This document shows, one piece after another, positions 41,937-50,257 of a stretch of 64,000 nucleotides of DNA. The notes beneath the pieces were generated by a model. The model was given only the letters and a program-made list of their open reading frames with translations, was not told the origin of the DNA and did no database searches. Position 1 is the stretch's first letter. Each line of letters opens with the position of its first letter. The stretch lies in NCBI GenBank assembly GCA_902793995.1, contig CADBFP010000003.1, forward strand, positions 51,301 through 115,300, in the 5' to 3' direction. This DNA is from an uncultured Lachnospiraceae bacterium (GTDB taxonomy: Bacteria; Bacillota; Clostridia; Lachnospirales; Lachnospiraceae). Made by a program: the position numbers and the translations under genes.

Positions 41937-43397
41937 TTACCATATAACGCCGGCCATGACCTCCCGGAAGCTTTCCACCGGCGTCAGGGTCTTCTGCTTT
42001 TCCATCAGTTCTTCCAGAACATCATATTGCAGACTGCTCTTGATAGCCTCTTCCGCCACAACATGGGAATCCACGAAGTACATCATGTGGGAGCCGAAGT
42101 CGGTATCCACAATGCCGTGATCCCCTTTTTGACGGCTTTTATCAAAACACCAATCATTGAAAGACGGCACCATCTGTCCCACATAGACATTGGTATAGAG
42201 GCCGCCGCTTTGGGCGTTGCCGTCTGCGGAGTATTCGGCGCAGAGCTTGACAAATTTCTCTTCCGAAGCCCCCTCATTAACCCATGCCTGATAAATCTCA
42301 TCCGCTTTTGCCCTTGCCTCCTGGGCAGACGCATAGTCTCCCTCTCCGACCTTAAACAGGATGTGCCGGACATCTACCGTCACCGAAGTGTCCCGGTAGG
42401 GCTTTTTCACCAGATAGTAGGCATAAGGGGAACCGGTGGCCAGATTATCCAGGATATAGGTATCTCCCTCCTGGGATTCTTCACCGAAAGCCCAGTCAAA
42501 AAACTCGGTTTCCTGGTAGGCAACGCCTTCCCGAAGAGCGCGGGCCAGATATTGGGCGGTATAAGCCTCCGGGCCCCCGGCTTTCTGGATGTCCGAAGCG
42601 TCTTTGCCTGCCGCCAGAAAGGCCTGCACTGCCGCTGTAAAGGCTTCCAAGCTGTCGGCTTTTAAAATGCCTTCCTTGGTACTGTTCAGCAATTCATCGG
42701 ATACGGCCTCGCCGTCCGCCAGGTTCACCGTGTAGTAGTCAATGACCCCATATTGCTTCAGATCCCGCCGGAACTCTTCCTCCAGATCCTCTTCCGAAAA
42801 GCTGATTCCTTTGATTTCATCCTGGAGATGCTGGATCAGGCGGCCCTTGGAAAGCACGCCTTCCATATGCTTCCATCCGATATTGGTGCCGTAGATCTGC
42901 TGAAAATAGGTGTCCGGATCCCAGCCCATGCCCTCAGCGTTTTGCTCGGCCGTCTTTTTCAGCTCTCCGATGGTATCCAAATCTTCCTGGGTCAGAGCGT
43001 AACCCTTGGCCTTAGCCGCCTCGCAGAGCAGCAATTGTTCCGTTGCATAATTCTGGGTTTCTTCCAGCAGCACATCGAACCAGCTGGTATTCTCCGCATC
43101 GGGATAAGGCTGCTCCTTTAGGGACTTGGCGGGATCCACTCCGAAATAAGCCAGATTAGAGGAAAACACCGCCATCATATAGACGAACTCCCCTTTTGTA
43201 TAGCTAAAGTTTTCCGTCTTTAAGGCAATTTCATCCAGGTCCCCCGTTTGGGTAAACTTCAGGGCCTGGGTCGTGGCAGCGGGTACCGAGGAGGCGGCTT
43301 CCGACGAAGCGCCGCCCTCCGGTTTCTGAGACGAGCAGGCGCTGAGCAAACAGGCGGCAGCCAGTACAAAAATCAATAAGCGTTTCAGTTTCAGCAT
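41937..43397 (-). CDS. Lipoprotein parvulin-type peptidyl-prolyl isomerase (PrsA/SurA-like)
   Basis: A 486-residue lipoprotein: lipobox LLSAC (Cys21), a SurA-N-like helical region, and a PpiC/rotamase domain near residues 330-440 with VDVRHILFKVGEGDYA and SADGNAQSGGLY. Such proteins fold secreted proteins outside the membrane. ATG 43397 is chosen; the preceding TTG is also possible. It is longer than PrsA of Bacillus (about 290 residues) because of an extended N-terminal part. It lies 7 bp after rpoD and 12 bp before coaE. Confidence 0.87.
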   Translation of the reverse strand: MLKLKRLLIFVLAAACLLSACSSQKPEGGASSEAASSVPAATTQALKFTQTGDLDEIALKTENFSYTKGEFVYMMAVFSSNLAYFGVDPAKSLKEQPYPDAENTSWFDVLLEETQNYATEQLLLCEAAKAKGYALTQEDLDTIGELKKTAEQNAEGMGWDPDTYFQQIYGTNIGWKHMEGVLSKGRLIQHLQDEIKGISFSEEDLEEEFRRDLKQYGVIDYYTVNLADGEAVSDELLNSTKEGILKADSLEAFTAAVQAFLAAGKDASDIQKAGGPEAYTAQYLARALREGVAYQETEFFDWAFGEESQEGDTYILDNLATGSPYAYYLVKKPYRDTSVTVDVRHILFKVGEGDYASAQEARAKADEIYQAWVNEGASEEKFVKLCAEYSADGNAQSGGLYTNVYVGQMVPSFNDWCFDKSRQKGDHGIVDTDFGSHMMYFVDSHVVAEEAIKSSLQYDVLEELMEKQKTLTPVESFREVMAGVIW

Positions 43398-43404
43398 CAA
43401 TATA

Positions 43405-44541
43405 TTACTCCAAAAAGTCCTTTATCTTACGGCTGCGAATCGGATTTCTCAGTTTCCGAATAGCCTTGGCCTCTATCTGACGAATCCGTTCCCGGGTCAC
43501 ATCGAACTCCCGGCCCACCTCTTCCAGGGTACGGGGATGATTGTCCTCCAGACCGAAGCGGCGCTTGATGACCTCCCGTTCCCGGTCCTTTAAATCATCC
43601 AGGATGGCATAAATCTGCTCCCGCAGCATAACTGCCTCGATATTCTCTTCCGGGGTTACGCCGATGGTATCTGCCACAAAATCCCCCAGATTGGAGTCAT
43701 CTTCCTCTCCGATAGGGGTTTCCAGACTGGCGGGTTCCCGGGCAATCTGCATAATCTCCATCACCCGCTCCTGGCTCATTTCCATGGCTTCCGCCAGCTC
43801 CGCAATGGAAGGTTCATATCCCAGTTCCAGAGTCAGTTTCCGCTGGGTTTTGGTCAGCTTATTGATGGTTTCCACCATATGCACCGGCACCCGGATGGTA
43901 CGGGCCTGATCCGCCAGGGCACGGGTCACAGACTGTCTGATCCACCAGGTGGCATAGGTAGAAAGTTTGTAACCCTTGGTATAATCAAACTTTTCCACCC
44001 CTTTCATCAGGCCCAGATTGCCTTCCTGCACCAGATCCAGAAAGCTGAGCCCCCGGCCGGTATAACGCTTGGCAATGCTGACCACCAGGCGCAGATTGGC
44101 CTCAATCAAGCGGTTCTTGGCATTTTCATCCCCCTGGGCTTTCTTTTTGGCCAGTTCCTGTTCTTCCTCTGCCGTCAGCAACGGCACCATGCCGATTTCC
44201 TTTAAGTACATGCGGACATGGTCTTCCGTGCCGGCGCTGGCCAGGTAATCGGAATTGTCAACATCAATCTCAATGGCTTCGTTTTCGTCCTCTTCCGTCG
44301 GAACAAAATCCTCGTCTATATCCAGCGCGGAAAGACTGTCAAAGGACAAATCGTCGCTGATGGTGCGAAGCACTTCAATCTTACGATTATCCAGCTGATT
44401 GTAAATCTCATCCAGTTCGGAGGGCGTCAGATCCGCGTCCCCTGCCATCAACTGGATATCCGCCACTTCCAGAGTATTGTTCTTGGATTTGGCCAATTCC
44501 GTCAGTTTTTCCATCATGGCATTAAATTGTTCGTGTTCCAT
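43405..44541 (-). CDS. rpoD: RNA polymerase primary sigma factor RpoD (SigA)
   Basis: The housekeeping sigma factor, 378 residues from ATG 44541 (AGGAGG 7 bp upstream; ATG 44547 is too close to the ribosome site). Region 1.1-like helices occupy about residues 1-80, region 1.2 about 110-140, region 2 with [23 protein letters not shown] and [11 protein letters not shown], region 3 [13 protein letters not shown], and region 4 [26 protein letters not shown] (key part [17 protein letters not shown]). dnaG, its usual partner, is not in the window. Confidence 0.98.
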   Translation of the reverse strand: MEHEQFNAMMEKLTELAKSKNNTLEVADIQLMAGDADLTPSELDEIYNQLDNRKIEVLRTISDDLSFDSLSALDIDEDFVPTEEDENEAIEIDVDNSDYLASAGTEDHVRMYLKEIGMVPLLTAEEEQELAKKKAQGDENAKNRLIEANLRLVVSIAKRYTGRGLSFLDLVQEGNLGLMKGVEKFDYTKGYKLSTYATWWIRQSVTRALADQARTIRVPVHMVETINKLTKTQRKLTLELGYEPSIAELAEAMEMSQERVMEIMQIAREPASLETPIGEEDDSNLGDFVADTIGVTPEENIEAVMLREQIYAILDDLKDREREVIKRRFGLEDNHPRTLEEVGREFDVTRERIRQIEAKAIRKLRNPIRSRKIKDFLE

Positions 44542-44576
44542 TGTCATCCTCCTTATATCGTTGCAGGCGGGGCCGC

Positions 44577-45479
44577 TTATACTTCCCGGTCTAAGCGAGC
44601 AGGCTGCACCCGGGTATAAAAGAAATAAAAAGCGGCGGTGAAAACAAGCATCATCACGGCTGTAAACAGCAGGAATGCGCCTTCGTTCTTGGCCTCGTAA
44701 ATCCGGCCGAAGGACGGAATGTCCGTCATGAGGACAGAAATCAGGTTGGCGCCCACATGAATGCAAACCGGGGCCAGAACGCTGTGTGTCCGTTCATATA
44801 CAAAGGCCAGGAGCAGGCCCAGGGCAAAGGCATAAATCCCCTGCAGCAGGTTCCCGTGAAAGACCGCAAACAGCAGTGCGGAAAAAACCATGGCAGGCAC
44901 TGCATTCAGGTACCAGCGAATACGCCTGTAAACCAGGCCCCGGAAAATCAGTTCCTCCACCATCGGTGTCAAAATGCCTATGGAAAGCAGTTCCGGCAGC
45001 AACTTGCCTTGGTACAGGGTCTGGGCCGTCTCCTCAAATCCCCGGGATAACAGCTCATATAAACCGCTGTAAATGAGTACATGGTTTAAAATGATGCAGG
45101 CGGAAACCCCAAGGCAAAAACACAGCAGAAAGGAAAGCGCCCCCGTTTTTTGCCACTCTTCCATCTGAAAGGACTCCTGTACCTCTGTCTTTCTGTCCCT
45201 TTTCCAGAAAAACAGCAGCAAAGGGATGGTCAGCAGGCAAATGATGAGAGCCAGCAGTGCATAATGGGATGTCATCTGCTGGTTCAGAATGACAGAGGTT
45301 TTATAGACCCCTTCCGCATCGGCAAAGAGGCCGGGTCTGAAAACCATGAGAAAGAGGCCGAATACAAAGCTAACCAGTATCATAACCCCCTCGTAAATCA
45401 GCCAGGGATATACCAGTTCCCACATACGCTTCCAGTAGCTATAATTCAAGCCTTCCTGTTTTCCGGCCCAACGAATCAT
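44577..45479 (-). CDS. CPBP-family intramembrane glutamic protease (Abi domain)
   Basis: A 300-residue membrane protein with about eight spans and the CPBP motifs: EELIFRG (EExxxR, about residue 200), [11 protein letters not shown] (HxxxN/B) and [11 protein letters not shown] 45479 with AGAGG upstream is preferred; the longer frame to 45575 covers the promoter region. Members cleave prenylated or other membrane peptides, or act in bacteriocin immunity; the substrate is not known. It is the first gene before rpoD, 35 bp from it. Confidence 0.86.
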   Translation of the reverse strand: MIRWAGKQEGLNYSYWKRMWELVYPWLIYEGVMILVSFVFGLFLMVFRPGLFADAEGVYKTSVILNQQMTSHYALLALIICLLTIPLLLFFWKRDRKTEVQESFQMEEWQKTGALSFLLCFCLGVSACIILNHVLIYSGLYELLSRGFEETAQTLYQGKLLPELLSIGILTPMVEELIFRGLVYRRIRWYLNAVPAMVFSALLFAVFHGNLLQGIYAFALGLLLAFVYERTHSVLAPVCIHVGANLISVLMTDIPSFGRIYEAKNEGAFLLFTAVMMLVFTAAFYFFYTRVQPARLDREV

Positions 45480-45546
45480 CGATTCCTCTAATATCCTTTC
45501 TTCTTCCACTCGAAAAAGATATCTGCGCACAGATATACGAATATAG

Positions 45547-45575
45547 TATATAGCATAAAACCCCCGCTTTTGCAA
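45547..45575 (-). promoter_or_regulatory. Candidate promoter of CPBP-rpoD run, nested in the galE terminator
   Basis: On the minus strand: -35 TTGCAA (45570-45575), 17-bp spacer with TGC before it, -10 TATATA (45547-45552). The -35 lies in the loop of the terminator hairpin of galE. Confidence 0.55.
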
Positions 45576-45592
45576 TAAAAATCGGGGGTTTT
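45557..45592 (-). terminator. Terminator of galE
   Basis: On the minus strand: arms AAACCCCCG and CGGGGGTTT with a 16-nt loop, ending in TTTTA. It stands about 30 bp after the galE stop. Confidence 0.75.
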
Positions 45593-45624
45593 ATTGTGAA
45601 AAAAAGACGGAAATTCAGCCGTTT

Positions 45625-46635
45625 TTATATCGATTCCAAAAGATTCTTTTCAAAGTGCCAGGCATCCCGGCACATATCTTCCAAATTCTTTTCCGCCTTC
45701 CAGCCCAGCAGGCGCTCAGCCTTGTCCGTTTCCGCATAGGAAAATGCCAGATCACCGGGCCGGCGGGGGGCTATTTCATAAGGAATTGTAAGATGATTGG
45801 CTTCTTCAAAAGCCTGTATCATTTCCAATACGCTGCTGCCCTTCCCGGTGCCCAGATTAAAGATTTCCGTCCCCGTGTGTTCCAGGGCGTAAGCCAGGGC
45901 CGCCACATGGCCTTTTGCCAGGTCCACCACATGGATATAATCCCGCACGCCGGTGCCGTCCGGGGTTTCGTAATCATTTCCAAAGACATTCAAGTGATCC
46001 CGCTTGCCGGCGGCCACCTGGGTAATGTAAGGCATCAGATTGTTGGGAATCCCGCTGGGTTTTTCGCCGATCAGCCCGCTTGCATGGGCGCCTACAGGAT
46101 TAAAGTACCGCAGCAGCACCACGGAAAGCTGCTCCTTGGCCCGGGCCGCATCCTGCAAAATCACTTCAATCATATACTTCGTCCATCCATAAGGATTGCT
46201 GCAGCCGCCGGCCGGCATATCCTCCCTGAAAGGGGGCTGGGATGCGCCGTAAACCGTAGCGGAGGAGCTGAAGATAATCCGGCTGCATCCATACTCCGCC
46301 ATCACTTCCAGCAAAGTCAAGGTGTTGTCCAGATTATTTCTGTAATACATCAGGGGTTTAGCCACGGATTCTCCCACCGCCTTATACCCCGCAAAATGAA
46401 TGACCGCATCAATGGTCTGTTCCTTGAACAGCTGCCTTAAAGCCGCCCCGTCTGCCACATCCAGCTGATAAAAAAGTGGTCTTTTTCCGCTGATGTGCTC
46501 AATCCGGTTAATCACATCCGCGCTGCTGTTGAACAAATTGTCCGCAATCACCACTTCATAGCCTTTGTCCAGCAGTTCCACTGCTGTGTGGGAACCGATA
46601 AAGCCTGTCCCGCCTGTCAAAAGAATCTTACTCAT
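45625..46635 (-). CDS. galE: UDP-glucose 4-epimerase GalE
   Basis: A 336-residue short-chain dehydrogenase that interconverts UDP-glucose and UDP-galactose, giving precursors for surface polysaccharide. From ATG 46635 (AGGAG 8 bp upstream) it starts MSKILLTGGTGFIGSHTAVELL, with the NAD motif GGTGFIGSH, the catalytic YxxxK in NPYGWTKYM (about residue 150) and the HFAGYKAVGESV stretch of GalE. It overlaps the end of the O-antigen-ligase-like gene by 8 bp, so the two are coupled. A longer frame to 46704 lies within that gene and is not family-like. Confidence 0.95.
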   Translation of the reverse strand: MSKILLTGGTGFIGSHTAVELLDKGYEVVIADNLFNSSADVINRIEHISGKRPLFYQLDVADGAALRQLFKEQTIDAVIHFAGYKAVGESVAKPLMYYRNNLDNTLTLLEVMAEYGCSRIIFSSSATVYGASQPPFREDMPAGGCSNPYGWTKYMIEVILQDAARAKEQLSVVLLRYFNPVGAHASGLIGEKPSGIPNNLMPYITQVAAGKRDHLNVFGNDYETPDGTGVRDYIHVVDLAKGHVAALAYALEHTGTEIFNLGTGKGSSVLEMIQAFEEANHLTIPYEIAPRRPGDLAFSYAETDKAERLLGWKAEKNLEDMCRDAWHFEKNLLESI

Positions 46636-47977
46636 TTTCAGTCTCCTGTAATAGTGATGCTCCCCGTATGCAGACCGCATACCAGCTGATGCCGATGGCC
46701 GCATTCATCCAGGGATTGTAGTAGGTTGCTATCAAAAAGCAAATTAAAGCTATGCCGTAAAACACTATTTCTCTGTCCCCTTTTAGGGTGTCACGCCTTT
46801 TCCATATAAGCAAAAACACCCACCCTGCCGGGGCCAGATACAAAAGCAATCCGATTCCGCCGCAGCGCAGCAGCATATCATGATAAAAATACTCGTCTAT
46901 GTCCTGACGGTACGCGTTGACAGCCCCCAGGCCATGGCCGATCAGGGGCGATGCGCCAATGCCCTGCCGAAAAGCCTCCAGGGTCAGAGCCCGGGTATTG
47001 TTGGTATTCTCCGTGATTTCCTCCATATCCACGGGCGCCTGCACATCCCAGGTGGCGGGCAGGTGCAGCATCTGCTGCAGATCCCGGTGAAAACAGCGGG
47101 CCACCGCATACTGAAAGCTTCCCTGCCGCAGCACGATGTCTGAAAATACTGACAAGATCAAAAACACGCCGGCCAGAATCAGGCTTCGCAGCAAAACCCG
47201 TTTGAGAGGATATTTCAGGCAGGTATATACAAAGGCCAAAAGCAGTCCCGCCAGCAAAGTCAAATACATGCTGCGGGTGTAGGTATAAAAGAGGGCAAAG
47301 AAATTCAGCAAAAAGAGCAGGGCATACTTTAACGAGAGCTTCTCGCTCCGCATCAAACGGCCCCAAAGAATCACGCAGGCCACCACCAGATACATGGAAC
47401 TGCGGCAGAAAATCCGAACAGCATTATATTCTACCTGAAGAATGGTCCCCCACTGGATTTTCCAAATCCATTCCACAAAGGATGGCAGGGAGCGGGGAAT
47501 CAGGCCCGCAAAGAGGATGTTGAAGAGAACACATACGGCGGCCTGGAAACTTGCCCCTGCCAATCCGAAATTCACCGCACGGCGCAAATCCGATCGGTCC
47601 TTAATCAGGACCTGCAGCAAGGGAATCAGTCCCAGCCAGGCAAAGCCCTTCACATCGGAAAGCAATACCGCGCGGCTGTTATCCAGAAGCAGGCCCCGTA
47701 GAGCCTCCATGCCTAAATAGACAAGCAGCGCCAGAAATAAAAGGGAAGGCGGCTTCCGAATAAGGCTGCGGAAACGGATGAAAACCAAAGGAATTCCGCA
47801 GCAAAGAACCAGTATGGTAAGGAGGATGCGGAAGCTGAACCATCCCAGAGGCAGGTATTTCCCCGCTCCCATGGAGGCTATATCAAACAAGAGCAGACAA
47901 AAAAACAAAAGCCCCATTTTGCGAAGCTTTTCCGCTTTTTCCTCCATCTGCGATAAGCGTAATTGCAAATCAGTCAT
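46628..47977 (-). CDS. O-antigen ligase-like (Wzy/WaaL superfamily) membrane protein
   Basis: The protein (449 residues from ATG 47977) has about ten membrane spans and a long outside loop (about residues 290-365) with LIGHGLGAVNAYRQD, the pattern G-H-G-x-G of O-antigen ligase/polymerase family proteins. Such proteins polymerise or attach surface glycans. It sits with galE, which supports a role in a surface polysaccharide, but no glycosyltransferases are adjacent. The start is uncertain: a good promoter (-10 47996-48001) excludes the upstream ATGs at 47995 and 48019. ATG 47977 has an AAAGGA too close to it; TTG 47968 would fit that site better. Confidence 0.75.
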   Translation of the reverse strand: MTDLQLRLSQMEEKAEKLRKMGLLFFCLLLFDIASMGAGKYLPLGWFSFRILLTILVLCCGIPLVFIRFRSLIRKPPSLLFLALLVYLGMEALRGLLLDNSRAVLLSDVKGFAWLGLIPLLQVLIKDRSDLRRAVNFGLAGASFQAAVCVLFNILFAGLIPRSLPSFVEWIWKIQWGTILQVEYNAVRIFCRSSMYLVVACVILWGRLMRSEKLSLKYALLFLLNFFALFYTYTRSMYLTLLAGLLLAFVYTCLKYPLKRVLLRSLILAGVFLILSVFSDIVLRQGSFQYAVARCFHRDLQQMLHLPATWDVQAPVDMEEITENTNNTRALTLEAFRQGIGASPLIGHGLGAVNAYRQDIDEYFYHDMLLRCGGIGLLLYLAPAGWVFLLIWKRRDTLKGDREIVFYGIALICFLIATYYNPWMNAAIGISWYAVCIRGASLLQETENE

Positions 47978-47995
47978 TCCTTTTTGTTTTTCCAT

Positions 47996-48024
47996 ATTAT
48001 AGCGGATATCCTGCAGCATTTCAA
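47996..48024 (-). promoter_or_regulatory. Promoter of the ligase-like gene and galE
   Basis: On the minus strand: -35 TTGAAA (48019-48024), 17-bp spacer, -10 TATAAT (47996-48001), which is close to consensus. The predicted transcript starts about 47989, just before the reading frame. Confidence 0.75.
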
Positions 48025-48028
48025 GCCT

Positions 48029-48057
48029 TTGACAAAGTCATCTCTTATGTGCATAAT
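48029..48057 (+). promoter_or_regulatory. Promoter of rsuA
   Basis: -35 TTGACA (48029-48034), 17-bp spacer, -10 CATAAT (48052-48057). It is back to back with the ligase promoter: the two -35 boxes are 4 bp apart. Confidence 0.75.
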
Positions 48058-48086
48058 GATATGGGAATCCGAATGAGGAGATTGCT

Positions 48087-48797
48087 ATGCAGCGTCTGGA
48101 CAAAATCCTTACCACTTATACTGCCTGCTCCCGCCGGGAAGCCGCGGATTTGATTAAAAGGGGCCTGGTGCAGGCCAATGCTTTGATTTGCCGGGATCCC
48201 GCCGCCAGGTTCGATCCAGCCGGCCTTGTGCTGCAGATCAAGGGGGAGATCGTTCCCATCCGTCTGCAAAACCATTTAATGCTGTATAAGCCGGCGGGCT
48301 TTGTAAGCGCCACGGAGGATCCCCGGGAAAAAACGGTGCTGGATCTGATTGATCCGTCGGATTTATATCCCCTGCCCTTTCCCGCCGGCCGCCTGGACAA
48401 GGATGCCACCGGCCTCCTGCTGCTTACCAGTGACGGAGAACTTTGCCACCGCATCATCTCTCCGAAAAAGGAATTATATAAAACCTACCTGGTGGAGGTG
48501 CAGGGCAAGTTAGGAGCGGAAGACGCCGAAAAAATCAGTCAAGGCCTGGTGCTGGAAAGCGAGGAACGCTTTCTCCCGGGTATGCTGGAGATTCTGGAAT
48601 CCGGGGATATATCACTGGCTTCTCTGAAGATCTGCGAAGGAAAGTTTCACCAGGTCAAGCGTATGATGGCCTCCCTGGGCAAACCGGTGCTGAGCTTAAA
48701 GCGCACGGCCATCGGCGGCCTGGCATTGGATGAAATTCTTTCCCCCGGCGCCTACAAGCGCCTTACCCCCGCCGATATCGAGGCCATTTTCCAATAA
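48087..48797 (+). CDS. rsuA: RsuA-family 16S rRNA pseudouridine synthase
   Basis: A 236-residue enzyme with an N-terminal S4 domain (MQRLDKILTTYTACSRREAADLI) and the RsuA/RluB catalytic motif GRLDKDATGLLLLT with Asp in RLD (about residue 104), followed by HRIISPKKELYKTYLV. RsuA makes pseudouridine 516 in 16S rRNA; the RluB/E/F relatives modify 23S, so the exact site is inferred. AGGAGA (48074) precedes the ATG. Divergent from the ligase gene. Length is typical. Confidence 0.93.
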   Translation: MQRLDKILTTYTACSRREAADLIKRGLVQANALICRDPAARFDPAGLVLQIKGEIVPIRLQNHLMLYKPAGFVSATEDPREKTVLDLIDPSDLYPLPFPAGRLDKDATGLLLLTSDGELCHRIISPKKELYKTYLVEVQGKLGAEDAEKISQGLVLESEERFLPGMLEILESGDISLASLKICEGKFHQVKRMMASLGKPVLSLKRTAIGGLALDEILSPGAYKRLTPADIEAIFQ

Positions 48798-48820
48798 GCA
48801 CCACTCTTCTATTCTCTGTT

Positions 48821-48841
48821 TCCTAATGCCTAACCCCTAAA
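48821..48841 (-). repeat. Short heptamer repeat (three units), same class as at 16925
   Basis: On the minus strand TTTAGGG-GTTAGGC-ATTAGGA, three 7-bp units in the gap between rsuA and the LysR gene. Confidence 0.6.
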
Positions 48842-48848
48842 AAAATCC

Positions 48849-48877
48849 TTGTATTCCCATTAACAATGTGCTACTAT
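48849..48877 (+). promoter_or_regulatory. Candidate promoter of the LysR gene
   Basis: -35 TTGTAT (48849-48854), 17-bp spacer with TGC, -10 TACTAT (48872-48877), 50 bp before ATG 48928. Confidence 0.5.
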
Positions 48878-48927
48878 AAATGAACAGTTATCCGGCTATA
48901 TATGAAAATCAATAAAGAGGTTTGTTT

Positions 48928-49875
48928 ATGTTCAGCAATGCCGAATATGTTTACGAGGTTTACAAAGAACGGAGTTTTTCCCGGGCAGCGCACAATCTGT
49001 ATATTTCCCAGCCTGCTCTCAGCGTCACCATCAAGCGGATCGAAAGCCGCATCGGCGCGCCTATTTTCGACCGCAGCACCAATCCCATCGGCCTGACGGA
49101 ATGCGGCCAGAAGTATATTGAAGTGGTGAAGCAGATGATGGATCTGCAAAGCGGTTTTGTGAATTATCTGAACGATCTGGAAGACTTAAGCGCCGGCGTG
49201 GTCAATGTGGGAGGGAGCAACCTGTTTACCTCCTGCCTGCTGCCTCCCATCATAGCGGAGTATAAAACCCGCTATCCGGCGGTGGAAATCAATGTGGTGG
49301 AAGCCAACACCCCCCACCTGGACCATCTGCTGATGGAAGGCCGGCTGGATCTGATTCTGGACAACTATATTTTTGACAAGAAAACCCACGATTCCCGTTT
49401 GTACCGGCGGGAGGAACTCTTGCTGGCCGTCCCCAGCGCCTTCCCCGTCAACCGTGCCTTAAAGGCTTACCAGATCAGCCGGGAAGATATTATCAACAAC
49501 AAGTTTAAGGATCCTGAACTAAAACCCGCCCCCTTTGAGAATTTCAAGGGTCTGCCCTTTGTCTTGCTGAAAGCCGGCAATGATACCCGGGACAGAGCCA
49601 TGACCACCTTTGCGGAACATAAAATCCAGCCCCGGATCATCCTGGAGCTGGATCAGCAAATGACAGCATACAATATGAGCTGTCAGGGGCTGGGCATCAG
49701 CTTTGTGTCCGACACTCTGGTGCGCAATGTGCCGGCGGATAAGCACATCTGTTTCTACAAGCTGGACGCCTCCTGCTCCGTGCGGGATCTGTGCTTTTTC
49801 CGCAAAAAAGCCAAGTATGTAACCCGGGCCGTCCGGGAATTCTTAAGCATTGCCGAGCAGCTGGCCACCCCCTGA
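48928..49875 (+). CDS. LysR-family transcriptional regulator
   Basis: A 315-residue LysR-type regulator. The N-terminal winged helix is clear (EVYKERSFSRAAHNLYISQPALSVTIKRIE, key part SFSRAAHNLYISQPALS), followed by RIGAPIFDRSTNPIGLTE and an effector-binding domain of the periplasmic-binding type (residues about 90-300). ATG 48928 follows AAAGAGG by 7 bp. The ligand is unknown. No divergently oriented target gene is adjacent, which is the usual LysR arrangement; the cupin gene downstream is convergent, and rsuA lies upstream. Confidence 0.92.
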   Translation: MFSNAEYVYEVYKERSFSRAAHNLYISQPALSVTIKRIESRIGAPIFDRSTNPIGLTECGQKYIEVVKQMMDLQSGFVNYLNDLEDLSAGVVNVGGSNLFTSCLLPPIIAEYKTRYPAVEINVVEANTPHLDHLLMEGRLDLILDNYIFDKKTHDSRLYRREELLLAVPSAFPVNRALKAYQISREDIINNKFKDPELKPAPFENFKGLPFVLLKAGNDTRDRAMTTFAEHKIQPRIILELDQQMTAYNMSCQGLGISFVSDTLVRNVPADKHICFYKLDASCSVRDLCFFRKKAKYVTRAVREFLSIAEQLATP

Positions 49876-49889
49876 ATCATTTCTGATTC
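49874..49889. terminator. Short hairpin that contains both convergent stop codons
   Basis: GAATCA (49874-49879) and TGATTC (49884-49889) with a TTTC loop. The LysR TGA (49873-49875) and the cupin TGA (49877-49879, minus strand) both lie in its first arm. No T tract, so weak as a terminator. Confidence 0.35.
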
Positions 49890-50233
49890 GGGAACAGTAT
49901 TAAGGCCATAAACTCCAGGCTTTCCTCTCCCACTGCTTCAATGCAGTGGGAGTCTCCGTCCTTGCATTGCATCATATCTCCTTCTTCCAGAAAGATTTCT
50001 TCGTCGTTGTCCTTTACCCTGGCCTTGCCTTTCAGGATATAATACAGTTCAAACTCCCCCTGGTGCTGATGATAACCGATGGAATCGCCGGGTTCCAGGG
50101 TAAAGACCGCAAAGAGGCGGCCGCTGCCGTAGGCATCCTCCGGAAGCAGAAACTGCCGGCGGCAAATAATGCCTTCTCCCCCTTGCACATGGGGCATCAT
50201 ATCCACGGGCTGATCCAGTTTTTTGATAATCAT
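49877..50233 (-). CDS. Small cupin-domain protein
   Basis: A 118-residue cupin. The first motif is DSIGYHQHQGEFELYYILKGKARV (key residues H, H, E), the second EEGDMMQCKDGDSHCIEAV. This is a metal-binding beta-barrel in which two histidines, a glutamate and a later histidine coordinate the metal. Single-domain cupins of this kind sense or isomerise sugars or act in stress; nothing here identifies a substrate. It lies 24 bp after topB and ends 1 bp from the convergent LysR gene. Confidence 0.85.
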   Translation of the reverse strand: MIIKKLDQPVDMMPHVQGGEGIICRRQFLLPEDAYGSGRLFAVFTLEPGDSIGYHQHQGEFELYYILKGKARVKDNDEEIFLEEGDMMQCKDGDSHCIEAVGEESLEFMALILFPNQK

Positions 50234-50257
50234 AAGAGACTCCTTTCCTGCCGTAAA

